Part shown: positions 13,112 through 25,165 of the stretch, piece by piece
Layout of the letters: every line of letters starts with the position of its first letter
Position numbering within the stretch: position 1 is the first letter of the stretch
DNA from: Gossypium raimondii
Taxonomy: Eukaryota > Streptophyta > Magnoliopsida > Malvales > Malvaceae
Assembly: GCF_025698545.1 (NCBI RefSeq)
Contig: NC_068569.1
Coordinates: 6,696,001 to 6,760,000, forward strand
Length of the DNA: 64,000 bases
Direction of reading: 5' to 3'
Translations under genes and position numbers: made by a program
The notes under the pieces: model-generated
The model's input: only the letters and a program-made list of their open reading frames with translations
The model's database searches: none
What the model was told of the DNA's origin: nothing

Positions 13112-14958
13112 TTCATTTGTAATAACTTTGAAAGTTTTGAACTCCCCGTCTAATGAACATATTTATTTTACATAACAGCAACCAATAATGATTGTGGGTC
13201 CGTAAGTCTGATTCGTAATTAACCCAATATTTTCTGTGCAGGGAGTGTTTACTTCAAAAACTTTTTGAAATTATTTATGGGGGAAGCGTGGAAGTTGGAG
13301 GTATGAGAGGGGGAGAGAAAACAAAGCGCTTTTGTTGGCTTGGTGTGTGAGTGGGGTCATGTCAGCGGAAAAGGAACAAACAAATGGTGAGCATAGATTC
13401 TCCATCACTCAAAAGTAAGATATTCTCAGCACTAGTTTTCTATTACTAGTATTACTATTATTTTTTTCGGTTTTTTCCTTCATTTCCTTTCTTGTTTTGT
13501 TTACGGAAAAAGTGTATAAATATATTAATTATTCTTATAAATAATCTTTCTCCAATTTGGATCATAATATTCTTTTTTTGGTATATTTTAAAATTTTAAA
13601 AATCTGCACTCGTTTTCTAAGTAATTAACCATATAAATTGGGTTTAGTTTGAAGAAAGGAGATGCCATGTCCACCGAAGCAAATGGGACAAAGAAAGGAG
13701 CAGTGGAGTCACTTTCGAGATAGCTTTGAGCCTTAAAACGAGCTTTGCTTTAGGGGAAGATGGAAACAATATATAAAAATAAATAGAGAGCTAATAAAAC
13801 AAAAGGTGATGTTTAGATTTGTGTATACTAATGATAGATACACAAAGCTTGGAAGGTTCAATTAATTAGTATTTAATTATTTTTATTGAAGTTAAAAAAA
13901 TATTTGAAGGGTCAATGTTAACGTTTTCCTAGAGATAGGTGAGTGGAAAATTTAAATTAAAAAGAAAAGAAGATGAATGATCCAATGGAATTCGGTAGTG
14001 TCCACCACATGTGTAACGCTGGTAGCGTCGCAGTCATAAAAAAGAAAAGGTCCATCATTTATTATGCATTGCCATTACTTTTTCCCTAGATTGACACCTT
14101 TCCTTATTTTGCAATTCATCTTACCTTACACTTCCTTTTATGTCACATTTACATTTTGTAAATTTACCCACTATTATAAAATAAAATTAGGGTTTTCTTC
14201 ATTTTAAGTCATGTTTATATAAATTTTATGCATACTTCAGATATTTTGGTTTGAAAGGTGGTTCCTGGCCACTCATGTAATATCTCTATGTTCTCATATC
14301 CACACAGTTGGAAATCTTGGTGTTCTTCATTTGTGTGTGTGAAAGGGACCTGATTTTTATTATTTAAACTAAAACATGCAGAATATAATTATACATTTTA
14401 GATTATAGAAGAGCCCGTTTGTGTTGGTTATCAATTTCAATTTTTAGACCAACACTGCCTTCTTTGACTTTGAAATACTTTTAATATATATATATATATA
14501 TATGTGCTATAAATGATATTTTCAATTAAAATAGTAATAAATATAGTAAATCAATCTGAAATAGAATATACCGTTGATTAAAATTTTAATTTTTACATAG
14601 GCAACTTTAAAATATTTAATAAAATGCCAAAATTGTGGCGTACAAAACCCACTTTGCCTTCTTATCAATCCCAAATCCAAAGTGGAGAATTTTAACTTCT
14701 ACTAGAAAGAAAAGATGAAAATCCTATGATTAAAGAAATACAATACTATATTCAATAATACTAATTTACTCAAATATGATTAGTACGATATTACATCAGA
14801 AAATAAAATGCAATAAAAGCGGTGGTAAATTATATTCAAAACTAAGGATATTAAAAACCATGTAAACTAATAATTTAACAATGGTTAAAAAGTGGAATTG
14901 CATTCATATTTTCACTTTAGAAATACATATATATAATTAATACATGCAATTGGGTTGA

Positions 14959-14959
<1 letters not shown>

Positions 14960-14987
<28 letters not shown>
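14960..14987. repeat. (ATT)n microsatellite
   Basis: About nine uninterrupted ATT units, the longest trinucleotide run in the window and likely to vary in length between accessions. Confidence 0.9.
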
Positions 14988-14989
<2 letters not shown>

Positions 14990-15297
14990 ATCTGCGTAAT
15001 AAATTATTAGTAAAATGTTTAGAAAAAGTTCATTGGAACAAATTATTTGGAAGGGATTATTGTTTTTAACCTTTACATCATTTATTTTAGCCCTTCTTGG
15101 TATAAATACCTAACTTCATGGAAAGAATCAGCTATCCTTGTTTTTGAAGAAGGTTCACCTTTAACAAAACTGTAATTATAAAATTACAACAATGTAATAA
15201 CACAATCCTAATATAAGAAATAGTTACAATATTTTGTTATAAAACCATAATATACTTATGCACTAAATACATCTAAAGATTCTAATAATAATTTATT

Positions 15298-15590
15298 GGG
15301 ATAAATCCCAAAACTATATATGAATTATGGTTTAATGTGTAATTGTATGCAAATTCGATATTGATATAACATCATTTTATATTTATATATTGCATACATA
15401 GATAATTAAACTTATCTAATATAAAAATAAATTGATAAATGTGTATGATTAAATCAAAATTAAAGTTTCAATAAATACATTTGAACCATAATTAGAGTTT
15501 CACGTGTACAATTACACCAAAATAAAATTTATGTATACGATTGTACATTAATCAAAATTCATGTATAATTTTAAGATTTATACCTAATTT
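15298..15590. mobile_element. MITE-like inverted repeat
   Basis: The left arm (GGGATAAATCCCAAAACTAT and what follows, including a TTAATGTGTAATTGTA block) is answered on the right by the reverse complement of GGTATAAATCTTAAAATTAT plus a TTAATGTACAATCGTA block. Related single arms occur near 4897 and 18856. There is no coding capacity, and the target duplication is not resolved. Confidence 0.5.
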
Positions 15591-16539
15591 ATCTCAAAGT
15601 CTTCCTGAATTTTTTTTCAATAGCAGAAATCTACATATGATAAACGTGTTCCGTTATCATATTTTAAAAATATTAAATAAAATACAAAAAAATAATAAAA
15701 GGACAAACATTGTGATCAAAAGGAAGTATAACAAACAGAACAAATAAATAAATAAGCTTTACCACGCACCCTTTTTTTTTTTTAAATTTCTGAATTTTAT
15801 GTTTTGCTTCTATAGGATGGTATTTATAGACTGCATATAAATTCAGCAATGGAAGGAAATATGATTTTGGAATTAATTAATTAAAATAATTGATTATTTA
15901 TTTTGATGAAATTAAGTACTTAATTTCCATAAAATCCAGTCAAATCTTATTATGATATATGTTATTAGCATAAAATTAGGACTCAATTTTACATTACATA
16001 GAGAAAGATTTTTGAATAAAAAGTGAGCAAATTGCAAACTATTTTTTGGCGAAGAAAGCATACAAATTTAAATAAATTTACGGACTTCAGTAATAATTAA
16101 TCCATATGAATCGGTTTGATGTTTGGACATATTTCTTAGTTAAATTGTAGGATGATGTGGCACTCATTCATTGGTGACACATGTAACTCAACCAACTACA
16201 TTAAAACTCCAACTTTCCATATTTACACCTGTTCTTTCTTATAGAATATAGTTTTTTTTAATGGTAAAGGGAGGGATAAGTGTGAGAAAAGCTTAAAATC
16301 ATAAATATTAAAATATTAGATGTAATAAATAAATATAGTAATTGTTGGATTGTTTTGACAAAAGCATAGGAGATAAATAAGGTTTACGGTGATTTTGCAA
16401 ATTTCTTTTATGGAGCCGTTAAATATTATTTAAGGCAATTATAAAATTTATCTATTGAAGTATTATTTTAAAAAAATATGATTCAATCAATTTTTTTAAA
16501 GCAAATAGAAGTAAACTTCTAATTACATGACTTTATGAA

Positions 16540-16834
16540 GAGTTTGTTATTATTCTAGGTTGTTGAATATCATTCTCCAGTAAAGCTCGACCACACTCAG
16601 GTGGCTCACCAAAATAACACTTCACATTTAAATCTCCAGTTGACATGCAGTTCGCAACCTTGTTTTGCTCTATTGGCACATGTCAAAATCTAACTTGTCA
16701 CTCTTTCAAAATCATAGTATGTATAAGTTAAACTTCCGAAAGATTACTTTCAACCGCATACCCATTACTAACCAAATTGATCAAGATAACATTATCACTC
16801 TCAACTTCAATTTGTCGAAACCTTCATGCCAAAC
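16540..16834 (-). pseudogene. LINE relic: RNase H-like (RVT_3) C-terminal end
   Basis: On the minus strand a frame with several stops reads as the end of the RNase H-like domain found at the C-terminus of plant L1-type retrotransposon polyproteins. Recognisable words in order are RQIEVESDN, LIHTMILKE, HVPIEQNKVAN and GEPPECGRALLENDI. The stops show it is dead. Only about 95 codons remain, and no upstream reverse transcriptase was seen. Confidence 0.65.
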
Positions 16835-19384
16835 AATATTTTGATATAAAAATCAATATTTATTAGATCCAATGATAAAAAAATATTTTTTTACACAAAT
16901 TTTAAATTTATATATTACAAATTACTTTTTTTCATATAAATGGAAAGTTATGCCTTTTATGAATTCAACTTGATTTTACTTTAAATTCAATAAAATGTAA
17001 TAAATATATTTTTCAAAGTATTTACTAAAGCAAGCTCAATGATAAACTATTTATATTTTAATTAAAAATAAATATTAATTATGAATTTTAAAATTACTTC
17101 ACACCTAGAATAAAGATCGAAATCAATAGTAAAGATAAAAGAAATTTTTACATCTCACCTAATTCCATAATTAAAAAATAATAAATATTAAAAAAATGAA
17201 ATTAGATAGGAATTGATTTTAATGGAAGTGTTGAGTTAAAAGTGGGAAGCCACTTCTTGCTAAGGAGTCAATTTTTTAGATGGGACCCGAAGTAGACTAC
17301 AAAGCCTTGGGTCCCCCCTTCATTTATAGGTGAAAGGTCCATATTGTCACGTGCATGATAGGTAGGCAAGGCATAGTCATTTATTCCTTTTCTTTATTTT
17401 TAAAAACCAACAAAGTTGTTACTCGTGGAACGAGCTCATGAAGTCTGAACGTACGTAACCGCTGCTCTTTGGAGGATAACTCCAAAGAGAAGATCGAAAA
17501 TGGCCTTTTGATGTGCTTCCTTTTGTTTGGTTCCCAATATTGTGTTCCAAATTCATTAAAATCAAACTCAATTATTAATTTTATATAAAATCCCAAATGA
17601 TTATGACCAAATTAAATATTTTATTATGGAAAAATACAATTAATTATGAAATTAAGGTTACTTAAATTAAAAGTATTGGCCACTTTCTACTCCAATTACC
17701 TACTTTAAAAGTTTCCCTGTGTGGTCCGATTGGCACTTGGCAGCTCTAAAAACACTATCTTCCATTTTAATTTTTTTTATCTAAAATCAAAATAGAAGAA
17801 ATAAAATGCACAAATTCCGTGAATAACTAACAAAATTATAATTCTATTAGCTAGCACGAATCTGTCTATCCTTAAAATACAACATTTTATTTTCAATCTT
17901 TTAAAATTTTAAATTAGTAAAGGTAAAAATACGTTTTGACGCCTCTAAAATGATAAAATTTTAATTTAATACTTTAAAATTATATTTTATTATCATAAAA
18001 TTACAATTTAATTTCGACTATTAGCAAAAAAGTTTTCTAACTCCACTCATGTCTATTAGCAAAATACTTTACTCATCAACTTTGTTTATGCTATTTTTTC
18101 TTACCATATGAAATGATTAACAATTACATTCCAATATTTAATCCAATAATTAAAGCATATATCTTTTTACTTTAAAGAACTCTACCTCACTGTATAAGAA
18201 AAAAGAAATTGTATACTGATTTAGTCGATGGTCCAACCGAAAGGAATCACAACAATGTTGGCTATGAAAAATGCTTTAGTTAGGCGGTGGGAATGTATAT
18301 TATATACGTTTGGTAAATGTGGTTCAATAAGTCAACCATTTTTAGTATTATTTTTACAAGCTGAATGCCCAAGTGGCCCTACAAAGTCCTGCCTATGTTC
18401 TCATACAAACTTGTGCTCTGCTTGTTGACTATCTACGGTTCTCAACTATATTTTCAAAATATGATAATATCAATTTTTAATTGTTTTATCATTTAATTAA
18501 AAAATCAGTCTAATATCCAAACCCTCTACTTTGAATTAGTATTTCTGCCGATTCAAACAACATTACTTCTAAATAAGAAAACATAAATTAATTTAAATTA
18601 TTATATATTATTCGATTTCATCGTCCATCCGAATTTAATTATCGAATATATTTTGTTTAGTTTGATGTCCAATTTGAAACATTTTAATTGTTTGAATTAA
18701 ATTGAATTTTATTTTTATTTACTTTTATAGTGTGAAATATTTTTTATTTGATTCACGATAGTAACTCAAGTACTATATAAAAAAAATTGAATATATGTTT
18801 TATTTAATTTTAAAATTTGAACCAAATAAATTTCAACGTATGAATATCAGTTGGGAATAAATACTAAAATTATTCATAAATTTTGATACAATTGTTATCG
18901 ATCAACTTTAATTTGGTGTAATCTTATACATCAAATTTTAATTTTAGTTTAATTTTCATATGTTATCTATATGGCACAAATTTCCATTAAGTCGCATTTA
19001 AATTGCTAACATGACATTTTATTATATTAAAAATAAACAAATTAATTTAAATTATTTCAACCTACATTTGAAAAAATATATACACACTTGGGAAAAAGTT
19101 TCTTATTTTTTAAAATGGGCCTGCATGGATAACCATGCTAGTGAAATGTGAGAACTGAACCAAAATTACAGTTTAGTGTATCCAAATGCACCAAATTAAT
19201 TTTATGTATAACATTTCAATTTATATCAAAGTTAATGTATATTTTTAATATTATCTCTTTTTTAAAAGAAAATGTACAAAACGGCAAAATAATATTAATA
19301 AAAAAGTCCGAACTAGCACTATTAAATTTGTTCGCAATAAATAAACAATCTGACTCGACTCAATGATAATATGGTGAAAACCTA
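16835..19384. other. AT-rich intergenic region
   Basis: No gene is supported. At about 18856-18970 a stretch resembles one arm of the 15298-15590 element. The remaining open frames are short, AT-driven and without recognisable domains. Confidence 0.5.
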
Positions 19385-20085
19385 TCTCACAAGCTTTCTC
19401 AAGAGAAGCAACAATGGCTAGGCTTCAACAAAAGGAGCTTGCATCGAAGGCACCACCTAACGTGTGTGCAAAACCTGAATGTACCAACTCCTCTTAATCA
19501 CAAACAATGGCACCGAAAGTTGTACTCCTCTTGTCACTACTCCATGTGGTATTGATGTTGATCTTCAAGTGCCCCTCAAAAGGGGCATCCCAACTAACGA
19601 CTCTCAACTGACAGGGAAGCATCAAAACAAACAATAGGTTATAATCTGAAAGTCACAATTGAGAGTTTGAGCTCGGGTGTGAACATCTTGAAGAGACAAT
19701 GCTTGACCCTGAATGATATCTAAAATCCTTACTTCTTAGAATTGTTGCAAAATCAGAAGAAAATTGGAAAGTTTGTAAAAGCTTCTTTGTCCAACTTCCT
19801 CATCTAATATTCCAACCAATCAACAGTCTTGCAAAAGGAAGCATGCAACAAGTCGTTATTAATTCTGCATAAAGATAAAGCCTCCTTAGTTAGGGAGCCA
19901 TCCCAAATGGCATGCAAAAGGTCTTCTTTTGGGACACCACATCTTTGGCATCGAGGGTGAATGATGGAGGATAAATGGACACATTTAATAGCAATGGGAA
20001 AAATATTATGATCAACCCTCCATCCAAACAACTTAATCTTAGGGAGGGTCCTCACCTTTCATAGTTCTTTCTAATAAACTCTATG
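19385..20085 (-). pseudogene. LINE relic: zf-RVT and RNase H-like domains
   Basis: From 20085 downward the minus strand encodes the zinc-binding region that follows reverse transcriptase in plant L1-type LINEs (LPKIKLFGWRV, then CQRCGVPKEDLLHAIWD). After a stretch with stops comes the start of the RNase H-like domain (WDAPFEGHLKININ, then FGAIVCD). The order is correct for a LINE C-terminus. Stops are spread through it, including TGA where the family usually has Trp. It is independent of the relic at 16540-16834, which covers the end of the same domain. Confidence 0.7.
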
Positions 20086-21081
20086 AGGACCCACCAAAAG
20101 AATTCAATAGAGCTAATTATGATCCATTAACCTACACACAAACAGTCAAGAGTAGATAGAAAGCATTTCTAAATAAAACAAGGAGGTTGACAAAAACGCA
20201 GCTTTGGGAGGTGGTGGTGCCACCCCTCCATCCACCAACCATAGTCCAAACACTCACTCTCATTCTAAAACTGCAAAAGGGTGAATCATAGGAAGCAAAG
20301 AGAAGAGAAAAAAGGACAATCAACCAATGACCACTAGTGGTTGGTCGTGTCCACGAGGGCAAAGAATAGTTTGGACTCTAGTGGCGTTGGAGATAAAAAG
20401 AAGCTAGAGTTATATAATGCATTAGTCAACCATAACAAATAAAATACTTGCATAAAAACAATGTATTTCCTTTTTTCCTTTTTCTCTCACTTTTATAGAA
20501 GAGAAGCGATAACTACTTATTGTTCATTAATTTTAGTTTATAATAAAATAAAATACTATAAACGTAAGCTAAAGAATGCAAAATCAGAGGAAAATTCTAA
20601 AAAATAATAATTTAATAATCTTATATTTGGGAATAAAAAATTAGATTAAATAAATAAAAATAGTATTAAAAATATTTGGTGTGTGGAATACCCTGATAGA
20701 AAGAAGATTGAGATGACGGGAGATAGAAGATAAAATTTATCTCATCTATAATTTAGATAGATGCTGAGCCAATCCCCAATCGCTTTCGACTTTTCAACCT
20801 CTCAGTAGCCAAACGGACTCTCCCTCTTCCCTCCCTCCCTATTTTCTTTTTAAAAAATATTTTTATTCCATCTTAAATAATGGTTTTCAATATTAATAGT
20901 TGTCGACCCACCCACGCCATGTACCAATGAGAGCTTTGCTTGATTTGGATAAATTATTTTTAAATCAATAAATTCGTTTCATGAACAATAATATTGTTTT
21001 TAAGCAAATAAAAATTTATTTGTTTATACAATTCTTATGGCAGGCTCTTAAAACAAAACAAATAAAAAATAATAAAGAAAA
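20086..21081. other. Intergenic, nothing recognised
   Basis: Short frames on the minus strand near 20132-20362 are not similar to anything I recognise, although they could be decayed LINE sequence continuing from the relic on the left. No RNA gene or repeat boundary was found. Confidence 0.35.
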
Positions 21082-21881
21082 GGGTAAACTACACCCATGG
21101 TCACTTTTGTTTACCTTAGGTTACGTTTTAGTCACTTATGTTTGAAATGTTACGTTTTAGTCATTTACGTTATCATGTTGTAACATTTTAGTCACTCACC
21201 CATTAATCGTCGTTAATGGTGTAACGGTAAGCTGACGTGGCACGTTAAATCATCATTTCAAACAAAATTTTAGGTTAAATTATACAATTGATCCCCATAT
21301 TTTTTTCATTTTAAGTAATTTATTTTTTTTATTTTATGTTCTTTAAACTTTCCTCTTTTTTTCCATTCTCTTTTGTTTCTCCCTCTGTTTTCATATCTTT
21401 CCCATTTCTTTTTACATGTTAGGAAGTCGAATTGGCAGTGAAAAAAGAAGTAGGAAATCGACTATCATCATTTGCCTATAACCAAAACCCATAAACCCAT
21501 ACCATGCTTCTTTCTTCACTACCAATTCGACTTCCTGGTATGTTAAAATAAATAAAGAAGGTAGGAAAACAGAGGGAGAAGCAGAAGAGAATGGAAAATA
21601 AAGAAAACAAATAATAAAAGTTAAAAGAACATAAAAGAATTAAATTGTTCAAAACAAAAAATTATGGGGACCAATTGTATAATTTAACCTAAATTTTTTG
21701 TTTGAAATGATAATTTAACGTGCCACGTCAGCTTACCATTACACCATTAACGACAATTAATGGGTCAGTGACTAAAATGTTACAACATGATAACGTAAAT
21801 GACTAAAACGTAACATTTCAAACATAAGTGACTAAAACGTAACCTAAGGTAAACAAAAGCGACCATGGGTGTAGTTTACCC
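21082..21881. mobile_element. Foldback / Mutator-like MITE with 9-bp target duplication
   Basis: An 800-bp element starts GGGTAAACTACACCCATGG and ends with the reverse complement. The direct repeat TAAAGAAAA (21073-21081 and 21882-21890) is a perfect 9-bp target duplication, the Mutator (MULE) signature. The terminal inverted repeats run inward for over 200 bases with few mismatches (shared words: TTTAGTCACTTATGTTTGA, AGCTGACGTGGCACGTTAAAT). A weaker inverted match continues almost to the centre (GAAGTCGAATTGG and CCAATTCGACTTC near 21425 and 21525). A transcript would fold into a long hairpin. There is no transposase, so it is non-autonomous. Confidence 0.92.
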
Positions 21882-21890
21882 TAAAGAAAA

Positions 21891-23289
21891 AAGAGATAAA
21901 ATCTAAGATGGCTTTTTGTTGAATCTTTCACTTTCTGCATAAAGTAGCTTTTTGCTTGAAGTGGAATATATTGGTCGACACCATTAGAAAAATAAATGTT
22001 GACATTTACCATTGTGTTTGTCTTGTTTTGAGCCCAGACCAAACAACAAACAATCTGGTATCTTGTTTTTCCCATTTCTATCCATGCGATATGTTAGTGT
22101 TTTTACTTTTTAGGTCATTAAAAAAGAAGAAGACCATTTCCATTTTATAAACTATTAATATATTTTATTTTTAAGTAAATTCTTTTATTACTTGATTATG
22201 AAAACTTATAAAATAATCATTTAATTGTTCAATTTTATGTTTTTTTGGTGACCAATTTATATAAGTGTTTTTACTTTTACGTCACAAAAAAAATAAAATT
22301 AAATAGTTGAATAATTATTTTATAACTTTTCATATTAAATAAAAAAGTAATTAAATGGGTATACAATTACTTATCCTATTAATAAAATTATACTTGAACC
22401 TCAAAATAATGGAGAAGAAAAGTGATTGGAGTTTGAAGAAAGAGTAAAATCATGATTAAAAAGCAAACTAAACCCGCAGAAATCAACGAAATAAAAAGGG
22501 CAAGGAAAGGCAATGGGCTGTCGTCCTATTTCCATGTTTGTGGTTGTAACTTTAACGATAAGATGGCCACTTTGATAATTTGATGTGACACCATTTGTTG
22601 TCAAGTTGAAGAAAAATATTATGAACGATTTAATGGGTGGGTTTGTGTGTTTGTGGGCCTAACACTTGTTCATCATGAATCCCCTTGATAATTTTTTTTA
22701 ATTCATTAAATTTCCAATTAAATCTAAATATATGAAAACATAAAAGATTGGTTTATTAAAGAAAAGGGAAGGAGCAGCTCCCTGTTTGATGGATTGCGGG
22801 ATTTGGAAGATTCTACTACTGAACATATTCCATCTTCCACTCAAATATGAAGCTAATGAAGCATATATTTTGTTGTGGTACTCTGAAGTGAAAATACCAA
22901 AATATTTCATTTTACTTTTTTATAAAAAAATCTCACAAAACCCTCCTCATTGTAAATTAGACGAGATTACCCAGCAAAATCAAACGATCAGATGTGTATG
23001 TAATTTTGGCAGCCTTTAATTTTTCATTCTTGGACTTCAATATCATACTTTCACTGGTTTATTATTTAATAAATAAATAAAAGGAAACGTGTCTTTTTCC
23101 CCCTCCTCTGCAAAGCCTAATGGAATAAGTCCAACATTTACTATCTGTACCAATAAAACCCATTTCAAAATAATAATTCAAAATTGGGCTTGAGGGAGAT
23201 CCATTCTATACCCATTTTTATTGCCTGCATATTGGGTTAATTTGAAAAAGAAAAAAAAAAGAGACCAAATTATAGTAGTACAATATCAC
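21891..23289. other. Intergenic, nothing recognised
   Basis: Short AT-rich frames only. No domain, RNA gene or element boundary was recognised in these 1.4 kb. Confidence 0.45.
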
Positions 23290-23626
23290 ATATCAAAGCT
23301 GCTGTGGATAATAATGATGCCATTGCCCCACCTTTAACTTCATTTTCCATTAGCACACCAAGACCAGGATGTTGAGAAAGCCCAAAATTTTTCACTTTTA
23401 GAGCTTTTCTAATGCCACCAACTTCTTCTCAATCGCAAACAAAAGAGGTGCTGGGAGCTTTCCCGACGGTCGTGAAATTGCCATTAAAAGGGGAGAAGCT
23501 TCAGCCAAGGTAGAAGAAATTCCAAGTCGATTCAGAATTAGCATTGTTATCAAGGCTTCACCACAAGCATTTAGTGGGGTTAATTGGATTCTGCCAAGAA
23601 AATGACGAGAGGTTTTGGGTTTACGA

Positions 23627-24859
23627 CTAAACCTATTTCTTGTTCTATATTTTTATTAATAAAATCTTGTTCTAATTTATTATTAACAACAGATAAGATT
23701 TCTTTAGATTCATATTCAAATCTAATTCTGTAACTTCTCCTAAATTATTTACTTGTTGTTCTATTTTACTTACTTTATTATATAATTTATGAAAATATAT
23801 AGAAGTAATATCTATTAAACTATTAGAACCTTTACTCGGAGCTGAAATATTATTTTTATTTTTAGAGTCAATATGCATAATATGATTGCAAATTTTATCT
23901 TTATACAGACAATCTGTTTCTTCCATGAAATTTATCTTTGGTACCTAAAACCTTCCGTTATCTTTTTTATGTCTTTACTCTCAAAGGCCTAAAGTCTCAC
24001 ACTGACATAAACAGGCAATAGAAAGACAAAATAATAGATATATAGGTTTTAAGATAAATAACCATGAAAAAATGGAATTGTAAATAAAAGATAAGAACTT
24101 ATAATGAATACTAAGATATTATTTCTCCAAGTATCATTACACTGGCACTCTGATACCAATTACAAAAGGGATGCGGAAGATAATTGATTTTATTACAAAA
24201 GTAGAAGTAAAGGAACTTTTTTTACAAAGATAAAGGAGAATGGTGGATGAGAAGAGAATAAAGAAAGATTTCTAAAACTTTTTTCGATGCCTCGTTTAGG
24301 CTTCCTCTATCCCTATTTATAAGAGAATTTTTAAACCCTATTTTATTTTTTTTTGAATTTCGCACAGTGTTTCTGATAAGGATGATATCTCATTAATGAT
24401 GAATTGATGGTTACTTCCAAGTAGCTTTCCTTTTGTCTTGTCACATCATTAATGGTTGCTTCCACGTTGCATTTTTTTTGTTTGTATATGGATGCCTTAT
24501 TCTTTAAGTAACTTCCAAACTTGAATGTTCCTTTCTTGGATGTTATTCTCCTACATGGCTTCCTTGTTTGGCTTTACCCTTCTTGAATATTATCTAGATT
24601 CATTAACTCTATGTCATCTAGATGTCATGAATCTGTTGACAGTCTTGGTGAGTTCCCAATCTCCCACGTGTTCTTGATTTCTTCTATTATGTGTGATAGA
24701 AAATCATCGATATCCATGTCAGCTATCTTTTTTAATAGTTGTATGGATTCTTCATCTCTGTCATTCTGGATGTTTCCAGTTTCATATGCCAATATTCTTC
24801 TTCCATCAGTCCAGAGTCTATGAGTCTTTTGCTGAAGTAAATATTGGCTTTTGTCATTA
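23627..24859 (-). mobile_element. Truncated reverse-transcribing element (LTR retrotransposon or endogenous pararetrovirus relic)
   Basis: This block interrupts the kinase relic. On the minus strand there is an initiator-Met-tRNA primer-binding-like site (24144-24158), preceded by TATAAATAGGG (24311-24321) and an AATAAA-like signal (about 24188-24194), the usual promoter, poly(A) and primer-site order of such elements. The right edge can be read as an LTR starting TGACAAAAGCC at 24858. One 84-codon frame (23672-23926, minus) downstream of the primer site is unrecognised. I see no second LTR and no clear 5-bp duplication, so a truncated LTR element and a pararetroviral relic both remain possible. 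Confidence 0.55.
24144..24158 (-). other. Primer-binding-like site (tRNA-iMet)
   Basis: TGGTATCAGAGTGCC on the minus strand matches the start of the plant initiator-Met-tRNA primer-binding consensus TGGTATCAGAGC, with a small change at the end. The TATA-like box about 155 bases upstream supports the reading. Confidence 0.65.
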
Positions 24860-25165
24860 AATTTTGCAGTGCCACCGATTATTCATTTAGACGTTAAGTC
24901 GTCCAACACTACTATTTGGTATGAATTGGAGGACCCAAGTGTCAGATTTTGGATTATCACTATTGGGACCCGAATCTAATGAAGAATTAGTGTCAACCAC
25001 GACAGTTGGGCCCTGAATGCATTTGACAGGAAGGAAAGTTGTTTTCAGCAATGTAGAAGATTGGACTGGACCAATGGGGGAGGCTATTGGTGGGGGATCC
25101 AAGGGTTGGGGCACCGGACATTCATTGGGCTAAGGAAGTGGAGCTGATGGCTAATACAGCTATAC

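Larger units (their letters stand above)
13112..16539. other. Gene-poor AT-rich region with simple repeats and one MITE-like element
   Basis: No gene is supported. Contents are a (TA)n tract at about 14484-14503, an (ATT)n tract at about 14960-14987, and an inverted-repeat element at about 15298-15590. The nearest part is the upstream flank of SMXL. Confidence 0.5.
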
